Below, piece after piece: positions 26,080-35,635 of a stretch of DNA of 63,742 nucleotides. Numbering within the stretch: the stretch's first letter is position 1; each line of letters starts with the position of its first letter. The translations under genes were made by a program, and so were the position numbers. The notes under the pieces were generated by a model that worked only from the letters and a program-made list of their open reading frames with translations, made no database searches and had not been told where the DNA came from. The DNA lies in contig DLRL01000035.1 of the NCBI GenBank assembly GCA_002501085.1, forward strand, positions 1 through 63,742, written 5' to 3'. The DNA is from Gemmatimonadales bacterium UBA7889. GTDB lineage: Bacteria; Gemmatimonadota; Gemmatimonadetes; Longimicrobiales; Gaopeijiaceae.

Positions 26080-27138
26080 ATGTCGACTGAACTGTTGTCT
26101 GGACTAAGTAGTTGGTTTAGCTCGGGACGTCTAGTCCCGGTGAATGACATTGCTGTCGACCTCGGCACTGCAAATACATTGGTCTACGTGAAGGGCGAGG
26201 GCATTGTACTCAACGAACCATCTGTGGTGGCAGTTGAAAAGGGAAGCAGCAGAATCATGGGCATAGGGCTTGAGGCCAAGCGGATGCTCGGGCGTACACC
26301 GGAAGGGATCGAGGCGATTCGTCCTTTAAAGGACGGAGTGATTGCTGATGTAGATGTAACAGAGATGATGCTTCGGCACTTCCTAGTTCAGGTTACACAT
26401 AAACGAATCTTTCGGATCAAGCCTCGCGTAGTCATAGGTGTTCCGTCTGGGATTACTGAACTTGAACGTAGGGCAGTCCGGTCATCGGCTATGTCAGCTG
26501 GAGCGAAGGTTGTATACATGGTGGATGAGCCAATGGGGGCGGCCATTGGGGTAGGTCTTCCAGTGGAAACACCAACTGGGAATATGGTTATCGATATTGG
26601 TGGAGGTACTACGGAGATTGCTGTCATCGCGTTGTCAGGAATTGTCTCTAATACATCAATCCGAGTCGGAGGAGACGAACTTGACGCGGCGATCGTCACA
26701 TTTCTTCGGAAGAATTACAATCTGCTTATCGGTGAGCCGACAGCGGAGGCCATCAAGATCCAGATTGGGTCAGCGTTTGATGTTGGTGAAGAGCGAGAGA
26801 TGGAGGTGAAGGGCAGGGACCTGGTATCTGGTATCCCCAAGACTGTGACCGTCCACTCGCAGGAAGTTCGAGAGTGCATACAAGAGCCAATTCAAGCGAT
26901 TGTCGAGGCCGTGCGTCGAGCGCTTGAAATTACTCCACCTGAACTTTCCTCAGATATTGTGGACCGGGGGATCGTGATGACCGGTGGTGGCGCACTGATC
27001 CGAGGACTGGATCGATTATTGCAGCACGAGACCAACCTCCCAATCCATGTGGATGAAGAACCGCTAACGTGTGTGGTGCGAGGTGCAGGCCGGATCCTCG
27101 ATGACCTCCACCACTATCGTACTGTTCTAGTCCAGTAG
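26080..27138 (+). CDS. mreB: rod shape-determining protein MreB
   Basis: Bacterial actin that organises the lateral-wall synthesis machinery on the inner membrane. The 352 residues carry the actin ATPase motifs: DLGTANTLVYVKGEGIVLNEPS, then IDIGGGTTEIAVI and the adenosine loop MTGGGALIRGLD. The N-terminal segment (LLSGLSSWF) is amphipathic and could bind membrane. I use the ATG at 26080; a TTG at 26062 in frame is possible, and neither has a good Shine-Dalgarno. It opens the mreBCD-mrdA-rodA operon. Confidence 0.95.
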   Translation: MSTELLSGLSSWFSSGRLVPVNDIAVDLGTANTLVYVKGEGIVLNEPSVVAVEKGSSRIMGIGLEAKRMLGRTPEGIEAIRPLKDGVIADVDVTEMMLRHFLVQVTHKRIFRIKPRVVIGVPSGITELERRAVRSSAMSAGAKVVYMVDEPMGAAIGVGLPVETPTGNMVIDIGGGTTEIAVIALSGIVSNTSIRVGGDELDAAIVTFLRKNYNLLIGEPTAEAIKIQIGSAFDVGEEREMEVKGRDLVSGIPKTVTVHSQEVRECIQEPIQAIVEAVRRALEITPPELSSDIVDRGIVMTGGGALIRGLDRLLQHETNLPIHVDEEPLTCVVRGAGRILDDLHHYRTVLVQ

Positions 27139-27150
27139 GAGGTAGGAGTC

Positions 27151-28044
27151 TTGGTGGCGTTCAGGCCCGAGCCGGAGCACGCTGAGGGTCAACGACGTCA
27201 GAATCTGCTCGCAATCTCATTCTTTATCCTGGCATTAGTTACCGCATATATCCCAGCCGATATGCAACAAAGCATCGCCTGGTCGATGCGAGTCACAACT
27301 CTGCGGCCCTTCATCCTAACTCAGCAATGGGTAGTTGCCGCTAAGGAAAATGCTGCAGAGACAGGGATTCTAAGGGTTCAACTAGACTCTCTTACCGCTA
27401 CGCTATCCTCGCAGGTCGGTCTTTTGGATGAGAACCGAGTCCTTAGGGATTTGCTTGATTTATCTAAACGAGGTGAGGGTTTTTTCCGTCCTGCAACAGT
27501 ATTGCGTTCAGGAATTCCTGGATCGGAGAGCATGTTTTTTTTGGAGCTCGGGTCAGGGGATGGGATTGAAAATGGAGCCCCGGTAGTGAATAGACATGGA
27601 TTGGTGGGTAGAATCCTGGAGGTACGACAAGAAATTTCAGTAGGTATGGACTGGACTCATCCCGATTTCCGTGTAAGTGCGATGCTTCAGGACGGTGGCA
27701 CATATGGTATAGTAGAAAATCGGCGAGGCACCTTCCGGGAAGAAGACCGATTAGTGCTCAACGGGACTGCGTACTACGAAACTGCGTCCGATGATACACC
27801 GGTGGTAACTAGTGGGCTCGGTGGCGTCTTTCCGAGAGGGATTCCTATAGGCCATATAGCTGGTATTGAGGAAGTTCAAGGACAGTGGAGGAAGGCTTAT
27901 CGCCTTCGGCCGATGGTAGAGCCGGGTTCTGTCACACACGTTATTGTCTTCACTAATCGCGTGCCCAATAACCTGGATCAGCTCTGGTCAGGCGATTCTT
28001 TAAGTACCGTAGAAAAGGAGATTGTGGAGCGTAGGGAGCCATGA
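27151..28044 (+). CDS. mreC: rod shape-determining protein MreC
   Basis: Periplasmic scaffold anchored by one N-terminal membrane helix (about residues 22-40), followed by a coiled coil and two beta-barrel domains. The 297 residues contain the family features GILRVQLDSLTATL (coiled coil), PGSESMFFLELGSGDGIENGAPVVN and TSGLGGVFPRGIPIGHI. The start is TTG at 27151 with AGGAGG eight bases upstream; an adjacent GTG at 27154 is possible. The stop overlaps mreD (ATGA). Confidence 0.93.
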   Translation: MVAFRPEPEHAEGQRRQNLLAISFFILALVTAYIPADMQQSIAWSMRVTTLRPFILTQQWVVAAKENAAETGILRVQLDSLTATLSSQVGLLDENRVLRDLLDLSKRGEGFFRPATVLRSGIPGSESMFFLELGSGDGIENGAPVVNRHGLVGRILEVRQEISVGMDWTHPDFRVSAMLQDGGTYGIVENRRGTFREEDRLVLNGTAYYETASDDTPVVTSGLGGVFPRGIPIGHIAGIEEVQGQWRKAYRLRPMVEPGSVTHVIVFTNRVPNNLDQLWSGDSLSTVEKEIVERREP

Positions 28045-28523
28045 GTCACAGCGTCAGATTATGGCTCGTTGTTCTATGCCTTTTCTTGGCTCACTTCATA
28101 ATGCATGTGGGGTTTGGGCTGGGGGCCGTGGTCCCGGATATGCTCACCATTGCGCTACTTCTAGCTGCACGAGAAATCGGCATAGGATGGGCCTCTGGAC
28201 TTGGGCTTGTGTTTGGGCTCTTAGAAGACTCACTAAGCGTCCTGGCATTTGGGGCTAGCAGCGTGGCCATGACGATGACTGGAGCTCTGGGGGCGACTAC
28301 ACGGAACCTGTTCGTGGGTGATTCACTAAGTTTTCAGCTTTCGTACTTCATTCTTGGAAAATGGGCTCGTGAGTTACTTCATTGGGTAATGGCGGGTGAG
28401 GCTCTCCGTCTGCCATTTCTTGAACAAGTGATGCTGAATGGTCTCTTAGGGGGTGTATACGCTGCAGCTATAGCGACACCACTTATGGTATTGATGGGAT
28501 GGCGTAGGAGAGAAGTGAGATGA
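28041..28523 (+). CDS. mreD: rod shape-determining protein MreD
   Basis: Small integral membrane protein of the elongasome. The 160 residues are mostly hydrophobic with about five membrane helices, and the early helices match MreD (VVLCLFLAHFIMHV, PDMLTIALLLAAREIG, LGLVFGLLEDSL). Sequence conservation in this family is low, so the operon position between mreC and mrdA is an important support. Both junctions are ATGA overlaps. Confidence 0.85.
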   Translation: MSHSVRLWLVVLCLFLAHFIMHVGFGLGAVVPDMLTIALLLAAREIGIGWASGLGLVFGLLEDSLSVLAFGASSVAMTMTGALGATTRNLFVGDSLSFQLSYFILGKWARELLHWVMAGEALRLPFLEQVMLNGLLGGVYAAAIATPLMVLMGWRRREVR

Positions 28524-30403
28524 ATCTATATCACCCGCACTCTCGGAGGCAGCGGGCACGAGGTCTATATCTGACCATGGGGATCTTGATGGGAATCCTC
28601 ACTGTGGCGTTCTTCAGACTTCAAGTGTTGCGCTCAGATACTTGGGAACTAAGAGCGGAATCAAACCGTATTCGCCAGCTCCCAATTCCTGCTCCACGAG
28701 GTACTATCCACGATCGGAATGGCCGTGTCATTGCCGATAATGTTCCGGGGTATGCGATAACACTTCTACCTGGGCCACCAGACTCTATCCGAGCGACGCT
28801 CAATAAGATGAGTCAGTATATGGAGATCTCGGATGAGCGTATTGAGTCTCTGCTGGCGTTCCTTACACGCTATGGCCGGCAGCCACTGGTGGTGGACTCT
28901 GATGCTGACTTCCCAGTGGTGAGTGCCCTTCAAGAACGCCGAACAGAGTTTCCGAGAGTCTACATCGAAATGAGACCGCGGCGCAGGTATTTTGGAGGTG
29001 AGGCAGCGGCTCATGTACTCGGCTACGTTGGAGAAATCACTGCTAACGAACTAACATCCATTGACTTTTCTCAGGACCTTTATGAACAGGGCATGGTCGT
29101 GGGAAAAGCAGGAGTAGAGAAGCAATATGAATCGATCCTACAGGGCAGAAGGGGTCTCAAGTACGTTGAAGTAGACGCTCGTGGGCGTATCGTAGGCGAC
29201 TTCGGTGCCTTCAGGGTGGACCCCGGTGAGGGAGGAGAGAGCCTGCACCTCAATATTGACATCGAGTTGCAGGAGTGGATCCACGACATCTTTCCCAAAT
29301 CATTGACTGGGGCTGTGATAGCGTTGGACCCGGAAGATGGGGGTATTCTGGCCCTCTATTCTAACCCAGGATATGACCCCAATGACTTTGTGAGTGGGAT
29401 ATCAACCGAACTTTGGCAGAGCCTCAACGCTGATAATCGAAACCCCCTGTTCAATCGTGTTGTACTGGGGCTCTACCCTCCTGCGTCGACTTGGAAATTG
29501 GCTGTAGCCGGAATTGGCCTGGATCTTGGAGTGATCACACCGGACGAGAAGATGCCTGTCGCGTGCACTGGGTCCTATACTTTTGGTGACCGATCCTACA
29601 GGTGTTGGGACCCTGATGGTCATGGGTTCAACAACTTAGCTGAGGCAATTGGTAATTCTTGCGATGTCTATTTTTACCAACTTGGGCTTAGAATTGGGCT
29701 TGATCCGCTTCTGCGGCGCTCCACAGAAATTGGCTTCAGCCGACAGTGCGGTATTGATCTTCCCCAAGAGAGTCGGGGAATTTTTCCATCTGAGAGAGAG
29801 TTTTGGGAGCAGAGGTTCGGGTATGCTCCTCGGGAAGGGGAGGTCCTCCCGCTTTCAATTGGTCAGGGCCCGAATTCCCAAACACCTCTTAAGATAGCTC
29901 AGTTCTATCTTGCACTCGCTAGAGATGGTACCGCCCCAACTCCCGTTCTGGCTCGTGGTCTGGAAATTGGGGACACATGGGCCCTTGATCTAGATCCTGG
30001 CCACATGGAGGCCCTCCGTGAGGGGTTGAGGAAGGTTACAGCCCCAGGTGGTACCGCCCACTTCGGTACAGCGCTTGAACATTGGGAAGTCCTAGGAAAG
30101 ACAGGTACCGCTGAGCACGGACTGAGTCAGGCCGGCTTCGCTGAGCCACATGCTTGGTTCGCTGGAATGGCAGGCCCTTTCGATGGCCCTCCGCGCATTG
30201 TGGTGGTAGTGATCGTGGAATATGGGGAGAGTGGTTCCGCGATAGCTGCCCCCATCATGGCAAAAACAGCTGACTACTACCTCCGAAGGAAGTACGGTAT
30301 CCCAACGGACAGTGTGCAAACGTACTTGGATCATGTGCAGATTGGGCCTGTGCCAACCTGGTATCGAGAGCGCTATCCTGCCGTAATTGGTGCTATCCGG
30401 TGA
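28520..30403 (+). CDS. mrdA: penicillin-binding protein 2 (elongation transpeptidase)
   Basis: Class B PBP that crosslinks lateral-wall peptidoglycan with RodA. The 627 residues have one N-terminal membrane helix (about 17-35), a dimerisation domain (PAPRGTIHDRNGRVIADN), and the transpeptidase domain with the active-site motif STWK in YPPASTWKLAVAG, the SCD motif (NSCDVYFYQLG) and KTGTAE. The first motif reads STWK instead of the more usual STFK, which keeps the catalytic Ser and Lys. Junctions with mreD (ATGA) and rodA (GTGA) overlap. Confidence 0.95.
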   Translation: MNLYHPHSRRQRARGLYLTMGILMGILTVAFFRLQVLRSDTWELRAESNRIRQLPIPAPRGTIHDRNGRVIADNVPGYAITLLPGPPDSIRATLNKMSQYMEISDERIESLLAFLTRYGRQPLVVDSDADFPVVSALQERRTEFPRVYIEMRPRRRYFGGEAAAHVLGYVGEITANELTSIDFSQDLYEQGMVVGKAGVEKQYESILQGRRGLKYVEVDARGRIVGDFGAFRVDPGEGGESLHLNIDIELQEWIHDIFPKSLTGAVIALDPEDGGILALYSNPGYDPNDFVSGISTELWQSLNADNRNPLFNRVVLGLYPPASTWKLAVAGIGLDLGVITPDEKMPVACTGSYTFGDRSYRCWDPDGHGFNNLAEAIGNSCDVYFYQLGLRIGLDPLLRRSTEIGFSRQCGIDLPQESRGIFPSEREFWEQRFGYAPREGEVLPLSIGQGPNSQTPLKIAQFYLALARDGTAPTPVLARGLEIGDTWALDLDPGHMEALREGLRKVTAPGGTAHFGTALEHWEVLGKTGTAEHGLSQAGFAEPHAWFAGMAGPFDGPPRIVVVVIVEYGESGSAIAAPIMAKTADYYLRRKYGIPTDSVQTYLDHVQIGPVPTWYRERYPAVIGAIR

Positions 30404-31635
30404 CGCGTCAATTGACGAAATGGCTCCTTGAACCTTCCCTGGTGCTAGCTGTCTTCGCTCTCACATGTTTTGGGTTGGCAATGATCTATTCTGCGGGAGT
30501 TGTCCATATCCCAAACGATGTAACTCAGAATGCATGGATTCGCCAAGGGACATGGTTCGTACTGGCAGTGATAGCGTTCATTGTTGTGGTTCGGGTCCCG
30601 GTGCGCTGGATCGAATGGGTCGCTCTACCTTCATATACGCTTAGTATCCTACTTTTGGTATCTACTCTTGTAGTCGGGACAGGGGTGGGGACGGCTGCAG
30701 GTGTAAAAAGTTTTATTCAAATTGGATCATTCAGTTTCCAGTCATCCGAGATCGCGAAGATTGCGACTATCCTGTTTCTAGCAAGATTCTTATCACAGAG
30801 GAAGGATCCACTTAATTCAGTTCATGATCTTCTGCTTCCTGCACTCTTGGTTGGGCTTCCATTGGTACTCGTCATGCTCCAACCCGACTTGGGTACCACG
30901 ATGGCGTTTGGGGGGATCCTTTTCGCGATGTTCTTCTGGGCGGGTACCCCAGTGATCCTACTTCTCCTTATAGCCAGTCCTGTACTTGGCCTAATGCTTT
31001 CCTACGACACGATTATATGGTCTGGCTACATAGTTGCATTAGTTGGCTTCCTGTATCTCTTCCGCTATCGACTTCTTCTATTTGAGTCTATTGGAGTAGT
31101 TCTTGCTAATCTAGCAGCTGGCACGGTAGCTCAACCCCTCTGGAATCGACTTGCCATCTATCAACAAAATCGCATCCTTGTTTTTCTTGATCCAGAAGTA
31201 GACCCCCGTGGAGCTGGATACCAACTTATCCAATCGAAAGTCGCAGTTGGAAGCGGCGGAGTCATGGGTCAAGGATTTACTTTAGGTTCTCAAAAGCGGT
31301 ATGACTTTCTTCCCGAGCAGCATACTGACTTTATCTTCAGTGTTGTGGGGGAAGAGCTTGGGTTCATCGGCACTGCGCTCGGGATCCTTGCTTTTTGCTT
31401 CATCCTGGGACGTTTGGTTCACATGGCGACACAGACACCAGATCCCTTTGCTGGCTTAGTAGTGCTTGGTATCTTCGGTGCCTGGCTTACCCATATCTTC
31501 GTAAATATCGGCATGACTGTCGGTGTAGTACCGATCACCGGTATACCACTCCCATTTGTGAGTTATGGAGGCACGTTCCTTTTAATGTGTTGGATCTCCT
31601 TGGCTATTGCTGTTCGTGTAGCCCACGAAGGCTAG
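30400..31635 (+). CDS. rodA: SEDS-family glycan polymerase RodA
   Basis: Integral membrane glycosyltransferase that polymerises lipid II for cell elongation, partner of PBP2. The 411 residues have about ten membrane helices and the SEDS signatures: FSFQSSEIAKIATILFLARFL, VMLQPDLGTTMAFGG, QKRYDFLPEQHTDFIFSVVGEELGF and the final TGIPLPFVSYGG. The GTG at 30400 overlaps the mrdA stop. It closes the elongation operon; 155 nt without a recognisable gene follow. Confidence 0.95.
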   Translation: MTRQLTKWLLEPSLVLAVFALTCFGLAMIYSAGVVHIPNDVTQNAWIRQGTWFVLAVIAFIVVVRVPVRWIEWVALPSYTLSILLLVSTLVVGTGVGTAAGVKSFIQIGSFSFQSSEIAKIATILFLARFLSQRKDPLNSVHDLLLPALLVGLPLVLVMLQPDLGTTMAFGGILFAMFFWAGTPVILLLLIASPVLGLMLSYDTIIWSGYIVALVGFLYLFRYRLLLFESIGVVLANLAAGTVAQPLWNRLAIYQQNRILVFLDPEVDPRGAGYQLIQSKVAVGSGGVMGQGFTLGSQKRYDFLPEQHTDFIFSVVGEELGFIGTALGILAFCFILGRLVHMATQTPDPFAGLVVLGIFGAWLTHIFVNIGMTVGVVPITGIPLPFVSYGGTFLLMCWISLAIAVRVAHEG

Positions 31636-31790
31636 GCAAACTGCTTGGATAAATGTGGACTGCATCGACAAATGGGATCGGCAACTGAGGGTTAGGTGGA
31701 CAGATTATCTCTGGCATTCACCTATTCACTCTTAATGACTCGAATGATGTATGACTTGCCCAGCCCACTCACATACACCAGACAGTTTTG

Positions 31791-32639
31791 ATGGCTTGGT
31801 TTAGGAAGGACAAGAAGCCTCTTAAGGCTCAAAAAAAGAGAGATGTGCCTGCGGACATTTTTGAGCAATGTCCGGGTTGTGGAGAGGTGCTCTATCGAGA
31901 GCGACTTGCAAGGAATTTCAGCGTCTGTGAGTCGTGTGGTCACCACCTCAGGATCTCGGCCGAGGGCTACTTAAGCATTCTGTTGGATCCAGGGAGTTTT
32001 GAAGAACTTGATGGAGATCTTAGAGCTAGCGATCCCTTGGAATTCGTGGATGTCAAACCCTATGTGAACCGAATTGTGACAGCAGAGTCAGCTGGAAAGA
32101 GTGAGGCTGTGGTAACTGCAGCCGGACGACTTGATGGAATTGAAATCACAATTGCGGCAATGGATTTTTCCTTCATCGGAGGTTCGATGGGATCGGTCGT
32201 CGGAGAAAAGATTGCGAGAGCATGTCGGTTAGCTCTTCAGCGAAGTGTGCCCTTTATCATCGTAAGCCAATCAGGTGGTGCCCGCATGCAGGAAGGCATC
32301 TACTCGTTGATGCAAATGGCTAAGACTTCCACAGTACTAGCGAGGCTGCATGAGGCATCCCTTCCGTTTATCTCAGTCTTAACAAACCCCACAACTGGTG
32401 GAACCACTGCATCCCACTCAATGCTTGGGGATGTGAACCTGGCCGAGCCAAATGCCCTCATTGGTTTTACTGGGCCGAGGGTGATTGAGGAGACAATCAA
32501 GCAGGAACTCCCTAAGGGGTTTCAACGCTCAGAGTTTCAATTGGAACACGGGATGATAGACCTGGTGGTAGACCGACGTGACCTCAAGGAAACCATCGCC
32601 CTGATCCTCAGACATCAACGAGTTGGGTGGACGGAATAG
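31791..32639 (+). CDS. accD: acetyl-CoA carboxylase carboxyltransferase subunit beta
   Basis: Beta half of the carboxyltransferase that makes malonyl-CoA for fatty-acid synthesis. The 282 residues start with a basic segment and the zinc ribbon CPGCGEVLY...CESCGHH (about residues 28-52), then the crotonase-like domain with FIIVSQSGGARMQEG and TNPTTGGTTASHSMLGD. The ATG at 31791 is preferred over the TTG one codon earlier. No accA is nearby. The end overlaps folC by 13 nt. Confidence 0.95.
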   Translation: MAWFRKDKKPLKAQKKRDVPADIFEQCPGCGEVLYRERLARNFSVCESCGHHLRISAEGYLSILLDPGSFEELDGDLRASDPLEFVDVKPYVNRIVTAESAGKSEAVVTAAGRLDGIEITIAAMDFSFIGGSMGSVVGEKIARACRLALQRSVPFIIVSQSGGARMQEGIYSLMQMAKTSTVLARLHEASLPFISVLTNPTTGGTTASHSMLGDVNLAEPNALIGFTGPRVIEETIKQELPKGFQRSEFQLEHGMIDLVVDRRDLKETIALILRHQRVGWTE

Positions 32640-33973
32640 CAGGCGCCCAAGAACTTCAGGCTAGGCTAGACGGCGGCTTTTTTCTTGATGATCTAGCCGA
32701 TCGACTGTTCCCGTCGCTTGCCTCTGGTGTTCATTGGGGGCTTGAGAGAACTGAAAAGGCCCTGAAGCGTTTGGGTAATCCCCATCGAAGTTACCGCACC
32801 ATCCATGTAGGCGGCACTAATGGAAAAGGCTCGGTCACATCCACTTTAGCAGCCGTCCTTGAGACGGCTGGTTTTCGCACTGGCTGCTACACCTCACCTC
32901 ACCTGTGTTCGTTCAGGGAGCGGATTCGTGTCGCTGGTAATCCCCTGACTCAAGATCGAGCATTGGGTTTTGCCGAAGAGCTAATGAATGTTCCAGAAAG
33001 CTATGGACTCACCTTCTTTGAGGCAGCCACAGTACTTGGGTTGTACGCTTTTGAACGTGAGGATGTCGAGGTTGCAGTGATCGAAGTCGGGTTGGGAGGG
33101 CGCCTTGACGCTACCAATGTTATTTCCCCTGAGATTACTGCGATCACCAATGTAGCACTCGATCATTCAGACTATCTAGGTAATTCATTAATAGGGATAG
33201 CGCGGGAAAAACTGGGTATTGTGAAGCCAGGTGTCCCGCTCGTAACAACAGAATCTGACAAAGGCTTACTAGAAATATTCCGTGAAGTGACAAGGGATGT
33301 GGGAGCACCCTGCCTGAAGGCAACTGAACCTGCGCCCGATAGAATTGGAGTTAGTCCTGATCGAACTCGTTTCACTCTGGAGACGAATGCTTGGGGACAG
33401 ATTGAGATTGATACACCTCTTATCGGGCGCCATCAGGCGACCAACGCTGCCCTGGCGGTCGAAATACTTCAGCATATGCCTGAGGATTTAAGACCCGAGT
33501 TAGAGGCATTAAGAGCGGGGATTGCTACTGTTGAGCATCACGGTCGAAATCAGATTGAAGTCATTGATGGACGAGTGTGGTTCTTTGATGTGGCGCATAA
33601 TGTGGCGGGGATGGATTCCCTTATTGATACTATCGACAGTCTTGATCTTCCGCGCCCGCTTGTTGCTTTGGTTGGGGTCTTGGGCGACAAGAATTGGAGA
33701 AGCATGCTTTCCCCTCTCCTCTCTCGAATGGATTCGGCACTCTTGACCCAACCTCCTTCTGCGCCTCCGGACCGTCGATGGAAACCAGAGGATGTGTTCC
33801 AGACCCTAGAGAAGATCGCGCAACTTCGAATTGAGGAAGATTTCGAACAAGCGCTGATACAAGCCCGGAGTGACGCAGGGCAGGGCACTGTGCTTGTTAC
33901 GGGGTCGGTGCACACTGTAGGAAGTGCCCTTAAGATTCTCAAAAGGGAACCACTGAGAGGTGAGTCATGTTGA
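32627..33973 (+). CDS. folC: folylpolyglutamate synthase / dihydrofolate synthase
   Basis: Mur-ligase-family enzyme that adds glutamate to dihydropteroate and folates. The 448 residues contain the ATP loop HVGGTNGKGSVTSTLAAVLE, then YTSPHLCSFRERI, VIEVGLGGRLDATNV and NVALDHSDYLGN. The C-terminal domain is present. The GTG at 32627 lies inside accD with a weak Shine-Dalgarno; accD-folC order is common in bacteria. Confidence 0.93.
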   Translation: MDGIAGAQELQARLDGGFFLDDLADRLFPSLASGVHWGLERTEKALKRLGNPHRSYRTIHVGGTNGKGSVTSTLAAVLETAGFRTGCYTSPHLCSFRERIRVAGNPLTQDRALGFAEELMNVPESYGLTFFEAATVLGLYAFEREDVEVAVIEVGLGGRLDATNVISPEITAITNVALDHSDYLGNSLIGIAREKLGIVKPGVPLVTTESDKGLLEIFREVTRDVGAPCLKATEPAPDRIGVSPDRTRFTLETNAWGQIEIDTPLIGRHQATNAALAVEILQHMPEDLRPELEALRAGIATVEHHGRNQIEVIDGRVWFFDVAHNVAGMDSLIDTIDSLDLPRPLVALVGVLGDKNWRSMLSPLLSRMDSALLTQPPSAPPDRRWKPEDVFQTLEKIAQLRIEEDFEQALIQARSDAGQGTVLVTGSVHTVGSALKILKREPLRGESC

Positions 33974-34043
33974 ACTGGACTCTCCAATTCACTGTTCCTA
34001 CCCCATTGTAGATCTGGACTGGCCTCCTAGATTTCGCGCCACC

Positions 34044-35327
34044 ATGGCTAATTCAGCGTTTCCAAGACTTCCGGGGTTCCGAGACTTCCCACCGGAAGAA
34101 TTCGCGCTCCGGACTCATATTTGTGAGGCCTGGCGCCGGGTAGCTCATAGGTATGGTTTCCTAGAGTATGATGGCCCTCCTCTCGAACCGATTGAGTTAT
34201 ACGTTCAGAAGAGCGGTGATGAAATTGTTAACCAGCTTTACTCCTTTACAGACAAGGGTGACCGAGAGGTATCCTTGAGGCCAGAGATGACACCGTCACT
34301 CGCTCGCATTCTAGGGGCGAGGAGCAGGGGGATGAGTAAGCCGATCCGTTGGTTTAGTCTCCCACAGCTATTTCGGTACGAGCGACAACAACGCGGCCGA
34401 CTAAAGGAACACTTTCAATGGAATGTGGATCTTATTGGAGAGGCTGGCTTAGCTGCTGATGCTGAGATTCTTGCAGTTGCAATTGATGGGCTTCGTGAGC
34501 TTGGTTTAACATCTGAAGATTTTGTCGCTCGAGTATCGGATCGTGGACTAGTACAAATACTTCTTGAGGTATTAGGGGTACCTGAAAGTGCAGTTGCTGG
34601 CACCCTTGCTATAGCCGATAAGCTAGGAAGAACACCAGAAGCGGCTGTGCGAGAGAAGCTTGTAACAGATGTGGGTTTTTCGGATGATCTGGCAAAACAA
34701 GTTCTTGCGGTATTTCTTGCCCCCTCACTTGAAGACATTGACGCACAGCTTCTCTCCGACAGCCGGGTCTTGGATCGGATTACATCATTCCGTGAATTCG
34801 TAGCAAGACTAGGTACGATGGGCTTGGGTGAGTATGTGGAGGTCGATCTAAAAATTGTACGAGGGCTAGCATACTATACCGGAGTTGTCTTCGAACTCTT
34901 TGACCGGAAGGGAGAACTCCGAGCGATTTGCGGAGGAGGGCGTTACGATCGCCTGCTTGAACTTGTCGGAGGGGAACCACTTCCTGCGACCGGATTCGGG
35001 ATGGGTGACGTAGTACTAGGCGAACTCCTTTCTGATCGCGGACTCGTTCCAGCGTTCCAAAGAGAACTCGACTACTTTGTCGTTGTCGTCTCAGCACAGG
35101 AGCGCCCGGAGGCATTAAGGATTGCTCAGGCCCTCCGTGAGTCCGGCAAGAGCGTCGCTTATTCTTTACGTGATCAGTCTTTATTAAAGCAGATGAAGGT
35201 TGCAGCCCGTGAGGGTGCATCCGTCGTTCTTATTATAGGCCCAGGTGAGCTAGAGAGGGGTTGTTTCATTGCTAGAGATATGACATCGGGGGAGGAGCAG
35301 GAGGTCGTGCTTTCGGACCTCGTGTGA
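34044..35327 (+). CDS. hisS: histidyl-tRNA synthetase
   Basis: Class II synthetase that charges tRNA-His. The 427 residues include motif 1 region, LRPEMTPSLARI, motif 2 (FRYERQQRGRLKEHFQWNVD), the His-specific RGLAYYTGVVFE and CGGGRYDRLL, and a C-terminal anticodon-binding domain. The presence of that domain argues against the regulatory paralogue HisZ. The ATG at 34044 fits the usual N-terminus (LPGFRDFPPEE). A GTG at 33960, overlapping folC, would add 28 residues. Neither start has a strong Shine-Dalgarno. Confidence 0.92.
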   Translation: MANSAFPRLPGFRDFPPEEFALRTHICEAWRRVAHRYGFLEYDGPPLEPIELYVQKSGDEIVNQLYSFTDKGDREVSLRPEMTPSLARILGARSRGMSKPIRWFSLPQLFRYERQQRGRLKEHFQWNVDLIGEAGLAADAEILAVAIDGLRELGLTSEDFVARVSDRGLVQILLEVLGVPESAVAGTLAIADKLGRTPEAAVREKLVTDVGFSDDLAKQVLAVFLAPSLEDIDAQLLSDSRVLDRITSFREFVARLGTMGLGEYVEVDLKIVRGLAYYTGVVFELFDRKGELRAICGGGRYDRLLELVGGEPLPATGFGMGDVVLGELLSDRGLVPAFQRELDYFVVVVSAQERPEALRIAQALRESGKSVAYSLRDQSLLKQMKVAAREGASVVLIIGPGELERGCFIARDMTSGEEQEVVLSDLV

Positions 35328-35635
35328 ATCAAACGAATGGAACCGATCAAGAAGATGTGAGAGTGACCCAGGAGGTAGCTGCACGAGCTATCCGTCGCCT
35401 CAACGTTTTGGAGTGGGTGATTTTGGGTGGTGCAGGACTAATCGCCGTCCTTGGTGGGGCTCTGGTGTCTTGGTTGATTGCCGCGCAGTTGAAGGTTTCT
35501 TTCCGGTTAACCTGGATCGGTCTATCGATGCTTCTCTTAGTTGTTCCTGGGCTGATCGTGATCCTTCGGTCGGGGAGAGGTGGGCGCACATCAACCGTGA
35601 TATCGAAACTAAGGACCAAAGAGAAAGATGGGTAA
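35324..35635 (+). CDS. small membrane protein, unknown function
   Basis: I do not recognise a family. The 103 residues form a polar N-terminus (about 1-28), two hydrophobic helices (about 29-52 and 62-81) and a basic C-terminus rich in Arg, Lys and Thr. The GTG overlaps the hisS stop (GTGA), and the end overlaps proS by eight bases, so it is locked between two synthetase genes. This context says it is expressed, but gives no function. Confidence 0.65.
   Translation: MNQTNGTDQEDVRVTQEVAARAIRRLNVLEWVILGGAGLIAVLGGALVSWLIAAQLKVSFRLTWIGLSMLLLVVPGLIVILRSGRGGRTSTVISKLRTKEKDG

Noticed and set aside
33960..34043. Upstream GTG start for hisS
   Set aside because: It would add 28 residues that do not resemble HisRS N-termini; the ATG at 34044 gives the usual length. 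It is kept only as an alternative.
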